NCBI GenBank assembly: GCA_963978895.1
Contig: OZ022242.1
Span: 22,323,629 to 22,387,628 of the forward strand
Source: Erpobdella octoculata
Taxonomy: Eukaryota > Annelida > Clitellata > Hirudinida > Erpobdellidae
Direction of reading: 5' to 3'
DNA: 64,000 nucleotides
This document shows positions 45,064 to 57,172 of this stretch, one piece after another. The notes beneath the pieces were generated by a model that made no database searches, had not been told where the DNA came from, and saw nothing but the letters and a program-made list of their open reading frames with translations. The translations under genes and the position numbers were made by a program. Within the stretch, counting starts at the first letter, position 1, and each line of letters opens with the position of its first letter.

Positions 45064-45600
45064 TACTCATTGCATTGCATTGCATTGCATTGCATTGCTT
45101 TGTATTGTATTGTATTGTATTGTATTGTATTGTATTGTATTGTATTGTATTGTATTGTATTGTATTGTATTGTATTGTATTGTATTGTAATGTATTGTCT
45201 TGTCTTGTCTTGTCTTGTCTTGTCTTGTCTTGTCTTGTCTTGTCTTGTCTTGTCTTGTCTTGTATTGTATTGTATTGTATTGTATTGTATTGTATTGTAT
45301 TGTATTGTATTGTATTGTATTGTATTGTATTGTATTGTATTGTATTGTATTGTATTGTATTGTATTGTATTGTATTGTATTGTATTGTATTGTATTGTAT
45401 TGTATTGTATTGTATTGTATTGTATTGTATTGTATTGTATTGTATTGTATTGTATTGTATTGTATTGTATTGTATTGTATTGTATTGTATTGTATTGTAT
45501 TGTATTGTATTGTATTGTATTGTATTGTATTGTATTGTATTGTATTGTATTGTATTGTATTGTATTGTATTGTATTGTATTGTATTGTATTCTATTGTAA
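45064..45600. repeat. Pentanucleotide array, ATTGC-ATTGT-CTTGT-ATTGT
   Basis: GCATT units (to about 45095), TGTAT units (45097-45195), a homogeneous block of 13 TGTCT units (about 45196-45260), then about 66 TGTAT units to 45595. Open frames of 200 codons are artefacts of the stop-free unit. Confidence 0.97.
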
Positions 45601-46084
45601 TTGATTATATTCGCACGTCATATGACATCCTCAATAGATATTCACGAATGACATGACCTACGTCGACGTCCTCCGCATGCGAACAAAAAAAGAAAATAGA
45701 AAACAAAAGCAAATGTTGACTGCGTAATTTTTAGTTCCTGATGTGGCTCGTGAAACTTTGTTAAAATTACTTTGTAAATAAATAAACAGAATGAACTGCT
45801 TGACCTGTGACCTAGCCTTATTCTCGTGTGTGTGGGAGATGGGAAGTCCCGACTTGATTGTTACTTATATGGTATTGTTTTGTTGCCCATATTGTGCTGT
45901 TTTGTTGCTTACATTGTGTTGTTTTTTTTGTTTAAATAATACTGTATTATTTTGCTACTTATGTTATATTGTAGTATTTTGTTGCTTACATTGTGTTGTT
46001 TTATTTTTTACATAGTATTTTTTTAAAGAATGGTTTTAAGTTTTTTTAATCATATCTTCAAAAATAAATTTAAAACTTAATTTT
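45601..46084. other. Intron sequence with degenerate TTGTT tandem
   Basis: 45870-46015 repeats 'attgtgttgttttgttgctt'-like units irregularly, probably a decayed extension of the pentanucleotide array. Confidence 0.5.
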
Positions 46085-46260
46085 TTCAATTCATATATTA
46101 AATTCACCGCGGGGCTTGCTTGTTTGCTTACTTGCTTGAATGTTTGAAAGCCTGGAAAATAAAAATTAACTAATTTTCCGTTATCCATTCAAGCTGAAAT
46201 TTGAAATTTAGGCTTCCTTCTTATGAAAATGCATTTTAATAAAGTTTTAAAATTTTTTGG
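46085..46260 (+). repeat. Dispersed repeat, family A, copy 2
   Basis: Matches 585-760 in order: 'attcaccgcggggcttgctt', 'gaatgtttgaaa', 'ccgttatccattcaa', 'ggcttccttcttatgaaaat'. Confidence 0.6.
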
Positions 46261-46512
46261 AAAAATTTTTTTAATTAAAATTAATCATTATCTCTTTTTT
46301 AAAACAAAATCAATTCAAATACAATTAAAAAAATTTTTACATATATAAATTCTAAAATTGTCATTTTAAGAGAAAAGTTTTTGCAATAAATATAAATCCG
46401 GCAAACTCAGAAATATCAAGGATTCGTTAAAAACCATGTTTTTTTTTAATTAAGAAAACAACCTATGAAATAGTTTATTTTGTTATGAAATTAGTCAACA
46501 GTACCGACTCAC

Positions 46513-46659
46513 CGCTTGAACCAACTAAAAACATGTTGTCCATGGCTATTTTCTTGACTTTTAAATCGACTCTGACCTTGTTTAATTTGGAGTTCAACAG
46601 GTGAACTGCATACCTGGATGAAACCACCATATCTTCGTCATCTTCACCAACCAGCATGC
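46513..46659 (-). CDS. Ionotropic glutamate receptor, amino-terminal domain exon (first found)
   Basis: A 147-bp exon on the minus strand with acceptor ATGTTAG (AG at 46660-46661) and donor AGCG|GTGAGT. It is phase 1 at both ends, so it joins in frame with 41181-41552. It encodes MLVGEDDEDMVVSSRYAVHL, then LNSKLNKVRVDLKVKKIAMD and NMFLVGSS. This fits the start of the LIVBP-like domain ('IG.IF.....E..FRYAV..IN.......L......I...DSF') that precedes 'VCDII..G' in non-NMDA receptors. A signal-peptide exon must lie further upstream and was not found. The acceptor sits against a long AAT array instead of a polypyrimidine tract. Confidence 0.72.
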
Positions 46660-46666
46660 CTAACAT

Positions 46667-47048
<382 letters not shown>

Positions 47049-47254
47049 TTATTAGTAGTATATGATAATTTATTTATTTCAGGAAAGAACGGGGCTGGCA
47101 GTACATTTTTTACGTTTTTTGAAATTATATTGAAAAGATTGAAACAGTACAAAACTATTTGTTTAACCAAATGAACAAGTAGTTATGGTTTAATGTTTTA
47201 AAAAAATTAACATTCAAAGTCACTAGAGTTGAAAAAATACAGATTTAAGCAAGT

Positions 47255-47960
47255 TCCTCTTGAGTGTTACAACCAGCCCCGTATAGGGTAGCCTGTACCC
47301 TGGTGTGGGATTGGTTGTAACATGTGTTACACTCAACTCATGAATATTTTTTAATATTTAATTTTTCAATACAACACAAACACTTATTTACGAGTATATA
47401 GTTAATATGTCAGCAACTTTAATTATATCATTACTTAGAGTCACTAGAATCACAATTATGACAAATAAATTGTTTACTCTCGTCAGTGAATGCAGCATTT
47501 TTAAATTTTTTTGCAGTCAATTCACTCCACCCATTCTAAATAAGCAGTTTTGGTTTATATTTCTGATTTCTGTTGATTTTTTTAAACTTTTTTCAGCTGC
47601 TTTTTTTACTTCATTTATTGTTGATTTTTTTTGGATTTTTTGCTGGTGTTTTGGCAGCTGGTTTCTTGGCACTATTGTGGGTTTTAACCTTTTCCTTCAA
47701 GACCTGGTTGTCCGGAGTATCTGTTAATACAGCAGCATGTTAATACAACAGCTGTTTTCTCTTTTGATCACTTCTTTCTAATTTCTGTTCACTTGCTTTT
47801 GAATAAGGTTTAGCTTACAACTGGTTCAAAAACATTGAAACTATTCTCAGGCAATTCTGGATTCAGACGAAGTGACATCTGCTGTTCAAGAATGAAATTT
47901 GATGGCATCAGTTTCTCCCGACCCAGATGTAGTGACATCATTTACTACAAATAAAAATAA
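47255..47960 (-). pseudogene. pogo/Tigger-like transposase C-terminal relic
   Basis: The minus strand yields QKLERSDQKRKQ, then HAAVLTDTPDNQVLKE, then a lysine-rich stretch (KKPAAKTPAKNPKK), then KLLI-stop-NGWSEL, and finally FTDESKQFICHNCDSSDSK before two stops (about 47430). This follows the order seen at the C-terminus of animal pogo/Tigger transposases: '(R)K..SAVLT.TP', a basic linker, and a small Cys-rich 'W..C..C..W.H..C......F.C..C' module. The first Cys pairs are lost. At 47265-47330 'ggttgtaac' and 'ccggggc/cctg' motifs resemble the subterminal repeats of such elements. No catalytic core is present. Confidence 0.5.
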
Positions 47961-48084
47961 TGTATTAGCTTACATTTATTGAAACATTTTATATTAAAAT
48001 AATATAAGAATTTACTAGCCAACCTGTTGCATTATTTTAATTTTTTGATATTTTATTTAACACGTTAACAATATAATAGCTAAA
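47961..48084. other. Spacer
   Basis: Nothing recognised. Confidence 0.4.
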
Positions 48085-48195
48085 CTTGAAACCCAAGCAC
48101 CCCTCACTACCCAAGAAACCCATGCGTCGTCTCACTACCTCTCAAGAAACTCATGCACCCCTCACTACCCCCAAGAAACCCATGCACCCTTTATT
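48085..48195. repeat. Short tandem of 'cactacccaagaaacccatg'-like units
   Basis: Three to four units of about 30 bp. The overlapping 126-codon frame begins in the array and is unrecognised. Confidence 0.65.
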
Positions 48196-50100
48196 CCACC
48201 ACAAGCAACCAAGCATCATCTCATCACTCACAAACAAAAATGGAATGAAACCTCTCCAAGCATCACTCGAGCAAAGAGGCAGGCCAAAGTTGAGACCTTT
48301 CCAAAATCCATTCTCGGTTACGATAATGATAACGACAAGGTCCATGCGCTGTTTGTTAATAATAACGGTTGCGATAACGATGTGGACAATAACGTTAAAG
48401 ACGTTAGATAGTTTAAAGATATTCATCATATCATGTTTCTTTCTGCATGATAAATCAGCATGCTGACAGTTAATTTTGCTTGGGACGAAACGTTGAACAA
48501 AAACTCCAGTTTTTCACTTCTGCTCTTTTATTTTTATTCTATTTGTCCTATTATTTTAGTTAATGTGAATAAATACTTTTGAAAATTTAATTAAACGTTT
48601 TTAGATTGGTGTGATTTAATATTTCAGTCAATACAAGTTAATAATTCAGTTTATACGAATTATTTCAAATTTGAGTTAATAATATAGTTGATATTTTTAT
48701 TGCTTTATTTGAATTATTTTAATTTAATATTTTATTTTAAATATTTTAAATTAATACTTTATTTAAAATATTTTAATTTAATTCTATCTATTTTAATTTT
48801 TTACTTGATTTAATATATTTTTATAAATCAATTTCTAGGATATATTGTTTATTTAAGTTGTTAAATTAAATTATAATTTTCTTATTTTCTTGTAAACCGC
48901 ATGTTTGTCTCTTGTTGTTGAATGATGCAGATGTAATTTATTTGATTCATAAAATATAATCTAAAGAATTCATTGATTGTTTTTCAATATTTTTATTATT
49001 TTAGGAAAAAAATAATTTTATTACATTGGTATTTTTTAATTGCAAAACGTATTTGATATTAAATAAGCAAAAACTTAAAAATTATTTTTTATATTTAAAT
49101 TAATATTGCTTAAATATAATGATTATACAAGCAAACAAAATAAATAAATAAAAGTACGTATGTTTAATGAATATTTCACACATCTTTAAAAAATACGAAA
49201 AGTTTAACGGAATTAATTTTAACCTAAAAAATGTATTAAAATTCATTGTTGAATGAAGCGAACCCACCAATAGTAATGTTTAATTTATTGTACTGCTGGT
49301 TTGTACTAGCGTGCATGGAGAGCAAAAACAAGACAACAACATCAACGAAACAAATCCTCGCTAAGGCACTTGTAACAATCCACTCCATACTACTTCTTCT
49401 TCTTCTACTTCTTTTTCTTCTTCTCCACATTCAACAACTACATTGCTCAAAGCGTACAACGACGGTACAAGTGATTCAACGACTCGCTATCACATTCCAA
49501 TGCAAATAAGAAATATAAAGAGAAACAAGACGATTTATGAAACTCTAAGAAAGTCTTAACTTCTCCCAACGATGTTTGCAACCAGTTTTACGAGACATAG
49601 CAGACTTAAACCGGATTTTCCTTTTCAATGCAAACTGATCCACTTGCAAGTTCATCCATTCGCCCATTCATTCATTCTTTTCTCCATCTTCTTCTTCTTC
49701 CTCTTCATTTTCTCCCCCTCACTTTTTTAATCATCTCTCATTTATTGATTTCTTTCTCTTTTTCGTCGTGCGGTCTTAGTTGTTTGATTCGTTCGAACTG
49801 CGCGCACAATGCGTTTTACCGATCATAAGTTTACATTTCCAATTACCGAACAATCAATGACTCATGTCTGCATGCACAAGCAATCATTGATTCACGTTTA
49901 CATGCACTAAACAAGCATGGATGCACATCGGCATTCACTGAACACTCAGTAATTCACATCTGCATTGAAAACAAATTCACGTGTTTACATCTGCATGCAC
50001 CGTACAATGAGGATTGACTTCTTTCAACCCAACAAAAAGTCACACACGCATACGGGCGCTGACCAATCAACACTTCCAGAAGCAATCGGTTCTGTGAAGA
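48196..50100. other. Anonymous sequence
   Basis: 48550-49200 is extremely AT-rich. 49870-49990 repeats 'cacgtttacatgcac'/'cacatctgcattga' irregularly. No coding identified. Confidence 0.4.
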
Positions 50101-50103
50101 TGA

Positions 50104-50125
50104 AAGAGGGAGAGAGAAAGAAAGA

Positions 50126-50157
<32 letters not shown>

Positions 50158-50215
50158 AAGGAGAAAGAGAAAGAGAGAGAAAAAGAGAGAGAGAGAGAAA
50201 GAGAAAGAAGAGGAA
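50104..50215. repeat. (GAGA)n/(AAAG) purine tract
   Basis: Imperfect GA repeats, open on both strands. Confidence 0.9.
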
Positions 50216-50341
50216 AAAGAACATCTGCTTGTTCTCGCCGACAAACCACATTTTCAATATACAACGTCAGCATCTTTTTTGTGATTTTACAAATGAATTT
50301 TTTAAGAAGACAATGGAATTTCTGTCATCTTTTTCTAATTT

Positions 50342-50775
<434 letters not shown>

Positions 50776-50801
50776 ATTATCATCGTAATCATCAACCACA
50801 C

Positions 50802-50868
50802 CTGGCTGGCTGGCTGGCTGGCTAGCTGGCTGTGTGGGTGGCTGGGTGGCTATCTGGGTTGCTGGCTG
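50802..50868. repeat. (GGCT)n tract
   Basis: About 14 imperfect GGCT/GGGT units. Confidence 0.85.
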
Positions 50869-50959
50869 GTGAGAAAACTAAACTTGAAAACTAGACAACG
50901 TAAGAGTGTAGCATTAGATTTGTGCTACAAACTTTCCAAGTTATTCCGGAGGTGATTTT

Positions 50960-51210
50960 TTATTTTTGAAGCAACTTCCTTATATAAGCATGCATCCGTC
51001 TATATATATGTCACAAAATCTGCTATTGTTAATTTTACCAACTTTCAGATATCGTAGCAAGTTGAAAATTTGCACATAGTTCTAAAGTCCAAAGCCTAAA
51101 AACAACAGCTTCTATTAAAATTTGAGCTCGATCCAAATTGCCAACCCCAGGAATCAAACCCACGACTTTCCCTTTCTCGGTTTCAGGACCGATGCGTTTG
51201 CCTTGCCGAT
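50960..51210 (-). repeat. tRNA-derived SINE with head, copy 2
   Basis: On the minus strand a tRNA-like head (about 51210-51130) contains 'tcggcaaggcaaacgcat' and a B-box-like 'gtcgtgggtttgattcc' (rc of 51151-51167). The body shared with 8650-8815 follows. This copy keeps the head that the other lacks. Confidence 0.65.
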
Positions 51211-51339
51211 GTATGACAAAAATTTGAATAAATTTTAGCATCTGTGAAATTTGCATATAATGTGGGAGAAAGAGGGTGGATAACAAAAATAAATTCTTGA
51301 AGGCAGCAATTGGGTGTGCTGCAAAAAATCACAATCTAA

Positions 51340-51745
51340 ATCCCAGTCGCCTAATCTAACATTTTTTTTCAACATAATTTCTTTAAAACGAGTGTCAAAA
51401 AGTTGGAAATAAAGTAATAGAAAAAATTTCTAAAAAAAGCCACTTCTTGAAAGAGATTTTGTATTGTCAAAAACCTGCCAAAAAGTAGAAAATAACTTTT
51501 GATCACACCCTTTATATCGACAGAAAAGTTGCTTCAGAATTGTTTTTAAAAATGACCAATTATGAGAGAAAGAATAAATTTCCTCCATCATATATCACAC
51601 ATCTACATGTGCCACAAAAAACAATCTTGAAGCAACTTTCCTGTCAATATAAAGGGTGTGATCAGAAGTTATTTTCTACTTTTTGGCAGGTTTTTGACAA
51701 TAAAAAACCTCTTTCAGGAAGTTGCTTTTTTTCTAGAAATGTTTT
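51340..51745. mobile_element. Foldback element, copy 2
   Basis: Near-identical to 9120-9545, including arms (about 51428-51545 and 51618-51740), loop and left flank ('cgcctaatctaacattt'). Confidence 0.8.
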
Positions 51746-51887
51746 CTATTACTTTATTCTAAGCTGTTATTATTTGCTTCTAAGGTGTAGAACAAATATC
51801 TATTATTCTCTCCAACTATTTGCGTTAAGACAGCGCACTTGGTAGTTTACTTTGGAAAATTACAGTGACGTATCCACTATCCACTCT

Positions 51888-52105
51888 TTAGATCTGAAGA
51901 TCTAAAGTAGAAAACATTCGAGATCCCGCAAGTGTATCGATGGTGTCATCGATTCTGGGCAGAGGGTAACTATCTTTTTGTGTGACCTCATTTAACATTC
52001 TGTAGTCGACACAGAAACGTAGCGAATTATTTTTCTTCTTAACATGTACTACCGGTGAACTCCATGGACTCATTGTTTCTTCATCTCTTCCAGCATCTTT
52101 CTAAC
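51888..52105 (-). pseudogene. Ty3/gypsy retrotransposon polymerase fragment
   Basis: A minus-strand frame reads MSPWSSPVVHVKKKNNSLRF, then CVDYRMLNEVTQKDSYPLPR and IDDTIDTLAGSRMFSTLDLQ. This is the start of the reverse transcriptase domain of Ty3/gypsy elements (SPWSSPVVLVKKKDG; CVDYRxLNxVTxKDxYPLPRIDDxLDxLxGxxxFSxLDL). Just upstream KMLEEMKK survives out of frame. The fragment breaks right after motif A at a short duplication of 'agatct'. No LTR, protease or integrase is nearby. Confidence 0.85.
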
Positions 52106-52182
52106 AAACATACACAATACAAAAATATTGGATTAATAAAGAAACATAAAATACGAGTAACTAAGAAAGTTGCCAAAATGTA

Positions 52183-52350
52183 TACTAAATAAATAAAAAT
52201 AAAAGTTTATACTAAATAAATAAAAATAAAAGTTTATACTAAATAAATAAAAATAAAAGTTTATACTAAATAAATAAAAATAAAAGTTTATACTAAATAA
52301 ATAAAAATAAACGTTTATACTAAATAAATAAAAATAAAAGTTTATCTACT
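52183..52350. repeat. Minisatellite, 27-bp unit
   Basis: Six nearly identical units of 'aagtttatactaaataaata' plus 'aaaataa'. Confidence 0.93.
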
Positions 52351-52404
52351 TTATGACAAATCCCAACAAAATTCTGCAATAAAACGTAGAGCAATTTTCA
52401 AACA

Positions 52405-52510
52405 GAACGGCCAATGAAAGATGAACTGAAGCTTTAATTTGAAGACCGGAAGTGACGTGTGAGTGACGTCACTCGATCACGTGATCGTTCCAGTGACTTC
52501 CGGCGCTGAT
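52405..52510 (+). promoter_or_regulatory. Compact promoter-like motif cluster
   Basis: In about 95 bp lie a CCAAT box (52411-52415), an ETS site CCGGAAGT (52446-52453), a full CRE TGACGTCA (52464-52471), an E-box CACGTG (52478-52483) and an inverted ETS site ACTTCCGG (52496-52503). Such ETS/CRE/E-box clusters mark TATA-less housekeeping promoters in animals. The region is much richer in CpG than its surroundings. The direction is inferred from the donor site at 52565. Confidence 0.55.
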
Positions 52511-52564
52511 TTTGATAAATTGTCGGAATTCTTCGGCGGATAAATCAATAATTAAAATCAAATG
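52505..52564 (+). other. Putative 5' untranslated first exon
   Basis: Follows the promoter-like cluster and ends at a perfect donor GTAAGT (52565-52570). An ATG overlaps the donor. No downstream exon could be linked. Confidence 0.35.
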
Positions 52565-52570
52565 TAAGTA

Positions 52571-52844
52571 ATTTGTTTCTCCATTCACAAAGTCGAATGA
52601 GTTATTATGACATTAAAAACAACAAATCGAGTTACGTAAAACTATAAAAACATAAACAAGACGTTCAGTATCGATGTTTTCAAGATTATATTACTAATTA
52701 AAATAATAATAATAATTAACGTTAGCTACCTAATTAATTATTGCATTATTAAGTTGAAAAAAAAACATGAATGATAAAAGTAAATAGGTATATTAAACAT
52801 TAAACAAGTAAATTAAAAACGAAATTTTAAAACCAATGCTCTTA
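52571..52844. other. AT-rich, nothing recognised
   Basis: Would be intron 1 of the putative plus-strand gene. Confidence 0.35.
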
Positions 52845-53150
52845 TATGTAATTAAAACAAAAATTTTGCAATCAATTTTTTCTTATATTACTCTTTTATT
52901 TTATGTTAAAGTCGAAATATCTTAATTATATCGAAATATCGAAATTAATTAAAATTAACTAAATTAATTGACTTATTGTAAAACTAATAATTGAATATTG
53001 CATTGTCTTCTATTTTGAGCATGTATGCAAAATTTAAAAAAAATCTATCATCAGGAAGTGACTCAAAAATTGATTGCAAGATTTGAAACAGACAGAGAAA
53101 CAGACAGACAGAGAAACAGAGACGACGAGTTAATAAAAGCATTGGTAAAA
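52845..53150 (-). repeat. Dispersed repeat, family R, copy 2 (short microsatellite)
   Basis: Reverse complement of 18523-18935 with only two CTGTCTGTCT-type units in the internal tract. Identity outside the tract is very high. Confidence 0.8.
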
Positions 53151-53266
53151 ATGGTCTATACCACAATAGAAAAGTGTTAAAATATAACAACTGTTGTCTG
53201 ATATTTAACTCATTAACGGTTATGGTTGCAAAAACGCAACGTCATTATCGGTATTTTCGTATGGTA

Positions 53267-55701
53267 GGGTGCGTTGTTAAATACATCCAGCGCTGCATCC
53301 GAGATTTATCGGATGGATGCAAGGATTGATTGGATGTGGGATGTATTTAACAACGGCAGTTGAGTCAGGCGGATGTAAACAAAATGGATCAAATAAAATG
53401 TTTTTGCCGATCTTTCGAATTCCAATTTAATAATTGTCACTGAATGTATAAAACACTTTTTCTTATGACTCTGAATCGGAAGATGACAAAGTTAGCTAGG
53501 ATATAGCTTAATTTTTATTTGAGACGCTTTATTAGTTTATTTCTGCTGAATTTGAGTTAATTAGTTAATACAGCTCTGCATTGTACAGAGATATACAATA
53601 CAGTACAGAATAATCTAGATTAATGTTAGATTGATGACTATGGACTTTAAAATCATCTTATACAAATATATTTGTAGCACAGTTTTGTTTTTCAGCTTTG
53701 ATAGACCAATCTAGATTAATGTCTCCTTTAAAATTTAATTTGTATGTGTATATGATCAATTACAAAAATTGGAATTCAGCCATCCAAGGAATACTAGATT
53801 TAATTATCATTGTTATAAAAGCTTTTGTGTACTTTCAGTGCAATTATTTTGTAGGTGATAAAGTTACAGAGCAACAAGGCCACAGAAGATTTATTCTTAT
53901 GTGTGATTTAGATTTTAAATCCCATTTTCAAATGAAGAAGTCAACATTTGAGGTAATTTACAATAGTTGAAAATCCCTTATTTTTAAAACTCGTAGACTA
54001 ATACTATTTTTTTCTTAAGGGAGGTTAAGAAGGTTGAAGTACCTAGATGTTCCCTGCTCAAGAACTGCTTCCACAATGGTCTTGACAGCTTGTTGCTTAC
54101 ACAACCTTTGCCTGGATTGATGATTTAGTTGATTTGAAGGAGAGCAACCCCAATGATGATCACTCATTTACCCCTCTGGAAAAAGATTTAAAAGCTAACT
54201 CGAAAAAAGGATTTAATAACACAACTTTTTAATTAAATTTGTTTATTTTGATTTAAATAAATTTGTTCCATAAATTTTAATTTCTTTGTTAACGTCTATA
54301 AGTCCAAAGAATTTTTCATCCTTCTCTTGTTTTTTCTGTTGAATTTTTGAATTGTCTCAGGAACCAAGTCTAAGAAAACAGGAAAACTATCTTTAAATCT
54401 ATAACAATTTTAAAAAAATTTATAGCAATATCATACCAACTGCTAGGAGCCAAACAGTTTGTGATGGAGGGCCGACAACGCTGATCATGCTCCCACTTTT
54501 GTCTATCACAGCTGCAAAACAAAACTTAGTGCTACAAATAGTGAATAGTTAAAAGATGATTTTAAGGTCCATAGTCATCCAGCCTAAGCCATCTCTGTCT
54601 ATTAAAGTTGCAAAACTTTCTACTTTATTATACAGAACATAATGATTAAGCCAATAGTCATTCAGGGTTCAATCCCATATAATCCCCTCACCAACTCATT
54701 GGACTGCTTTCTTGCATAACTTCAGATGAATAAACATTAAATTGATACATACATTAAATATAATTTGCTGCAACTCAAAACATCAGTTTTGTCCAGTAGT
54801 AATGCAGACATATGTGACTCTCAATAAACTGTACAATTCATTTTGTGGGAGGATGCCTCCATGATTACAGGGGACCATTAAATAAAGTGTTCAAGTACAA
54901 GATCATCACATACGAATCTTGAAACAAAAAATCATTTCAATTAAAATATGAGGATTCACAATTAAACAGGTTTAGTATTGATTCATGACATGATTAGCTC
55001 ATTAGCTTATAAACTATTAAACAATAAAAATAAATCACAAGATTGAAAATAAAGGATGGGTGGTGGTTGAAATTTATTATACCGCCAATTATTAGAACAT
55101 ATGAGTGGTAAGCACAGTTTATTTTGATAAGATTAAAGAATGATCAATGTTGGTTCAACCATTGTGAAGGAAGTTAAACATTTTATGTTAATTTTAGAAG
55201 CATCAATGTAAAGGTGAACCTTTGAAATGAGCAATTTTTTAAGCCCATCAAAAGCCAAATAAAACTTGACTTTAAAGCTAAAACACTACACTTTATTGAT
55301 TGCTTTGTGAAAAAACTAAGCAACGAAACTTTAAACTATCTCAGACAAAGGCTTAACAACCTAGGTAAACCATATCACGACGTTTTACTAAACAAAAATC
55401 AAAATACTAACATTCAGCAATAAACCTCTCCGTTTCCACAATATTAGAAAATCTAAGTTTTAAATTCAAATTAAAACCATCCTTTCGAACTAAGAAAGTC
55501 TCGTTTGCAGTGGTATGGAGGTGGCCATCTTAAATTTTATCAATCAATCCGGCCTTGAGCAGGATTTATCGGATGCACATCCGATGACTAAGGGATGTAT
55601 TTAACAACGCGCGACACTTCAACCCCGGATGTAATTAACAACGCATTTTTGCTCATCGGATACATCCGATTAACATATCCGATGAATTTAACAACGCACC
55701 T
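53267..55701. mobile_element. PIF/Harbinger-like element (2435 bp) with 3-bp target duplication
   Basis: The left end is 'gggtgcgttgttaaataca' and the right end, on the opposite strand, is 'aggtgcgttgttaaattca'. Both are flanked by GTA (53264-53266; 55702-55704). A 3-bp duplication fits PIF/Harbinger. Subterminal 'catccgat'/'tatttaacaacg' motifs recur at both ends (53275-53360; 55560-55700). The interior contains one transposase-like peptide (see next entry) and otherwise broken sequence, so it is probably non-autonomous or has decayed introns. Confidence 0.7.
53851..53965 (+). pseudogene. Harbinger transposase N-terminal-like exon
   Basis: An open stretch after 'ttttgtag' (acceptor-like) reads DKVTEQQGHRRFILMCDLDF, then KSHFQMKKSTFE, and runs into a GTAATT donor. 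The pattern D-x-D-F-(K/R)-x-x-F-R-M-x-x-x-T-F-E is typical of the start of HARBI1-like transposases. Position inside an element with 3-bp target duplications supports this. A short minus-strand stretch (54458-54515, AVIDKSGSMISVVGPP) resembles the catalytic 'GAIDGT.I.I..P' region but lies on the opposite strand, so the two cannot belong to one simple gene. Confidence 0.45.
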
Positions 55702-55704
55702 GTA

Positions 55705-56230
<526 letters not shown>

Positions 56231-56408
56231 TCCATCGTGAATTGTTATATGAGATTTACTTGATTTTTGTTATTAAATTAAAATAAGATTGACATGCGAA
56301 CTACTTACGACGTCACTTATTTTAACACCAATAGCTTTTACCCTTTGAGATCTGACAAGATCAAATCTCCAATGACAGTTTTCATAAACAGCTTATTGAA
56401 ACAAATAA
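56231..56408. other. Spacer
   Basis: Nothing recognised. Confidence 0.4.
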
Positions 56409-56764
56409 TCTATATAGGGGAGATGGGGGTTAATTGATTTCTTTTGAGGTTTTTTGGCGATAACAGTCAAGCCGTTCAAAAAATCTACTTTTTTTTAATT
56501 ATACATAGAGGAACATCTCCTCTATGTATTCAATTCAGTTTGACATTTTATAAAGTAAGAGAACTATTGTTAAATTGAACTTTGGTGCAAGCCCTAAAAA
56601 ATTCAAAGTGCCCCGCATACGGGGCACTATGATCCCACCTATGGGGCACATTGATCCTAGATATAATTCAATACGATCCCACATCCAGTTCTTTCAAAAA
56701 ACACATGAAAACAGGTATATTAGCTTTTCTTAATAATAATAATAATCATTCAAGTTCTATAAAT

Positions 56765-57064
56765 TCAACACAAGTTCTGAAAAATTGATAAATCAAATGG
56801 AAAGACTAAGTGACGACTGACTCGAGCAGTCTCGCCATGCTGAATTAGGTCTGTAAGTCTACAAACAATGTCTTTTCTTGCAAATTGAAATAGTTTATCA
56901 TTTGCACAAATAAAATTGAATGATGACATCTTTTCCCTTTTCATGCACTTTATTACTAATTCACCATCTTCTGGCATTATTTGACCAATATAGTGAATAA
57001 CTTTTTGTTTTGTTTTAAATCTAACCACAACATATTTATTAATTTTCAACACAGAAACAGTCAT
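56765..57064 (-). pseudogene. Transposase-associated C-terminal domain
   Basis: A 99-codon minus-strand frame reads INKYVVVRFKTKQKVIHYIG, then QIMPEDGELVIKCMKREKMS, FNFICANDKLFQFARKDIVC and RHLVFPFDLS. The layout (G-D-(F/Y)-V-x-V-x-F..YYVG.I......Y.V..M+R....F..P...D......DIV..L..P....R..+.F.FD.S) is a small beta-rich domain found at the C-terminus of invertebrate pogo/Tigger-like transposases. The frame is intact, although upstream coding has been deleted. A diverged host gene is less likely given the flanking inverted repeats. Confidence 0.55.
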
Positions 57065-57134
57065 AGTCCAAAACAGGACTTTCTTTTGCTGTTAACTGAG
57101 GTTTGACATTGCTATTCCCATTACTTTAACCGGT

Positions 57135-57135
<1 letters not shown>

Positions 57136-57171
<36 letters not shown>
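57136..57171. repeat. T36 homopolymer
   Basis: Uninterrupted run of 36 thymines inside the Tigger-like element. On the minus strand it is an A tract. Confidence 0.99.

Positions 57172-57172
<1 letters not shown>

Noticed and set aside
45042..45656. 200-codon frames over the pentanucleotide array
   Set aside because: The TGTAT unit contains no stop in some registers. It is a pure simple repeat.
51888..52073. Complete Ty3/gypsy element
   Set aside because: Only the first 60 or so codons of the RT domain survive. No LTRs, integrase or primer-binding site were seen nearby.
54458..54515. Catalytic exon of a Harbinger transposase on the minus strand
   Set aside because: The peptide is only about 20 residues and lies on the strand opposite the N-terminal-like exon. 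Kept only as a weak remark.
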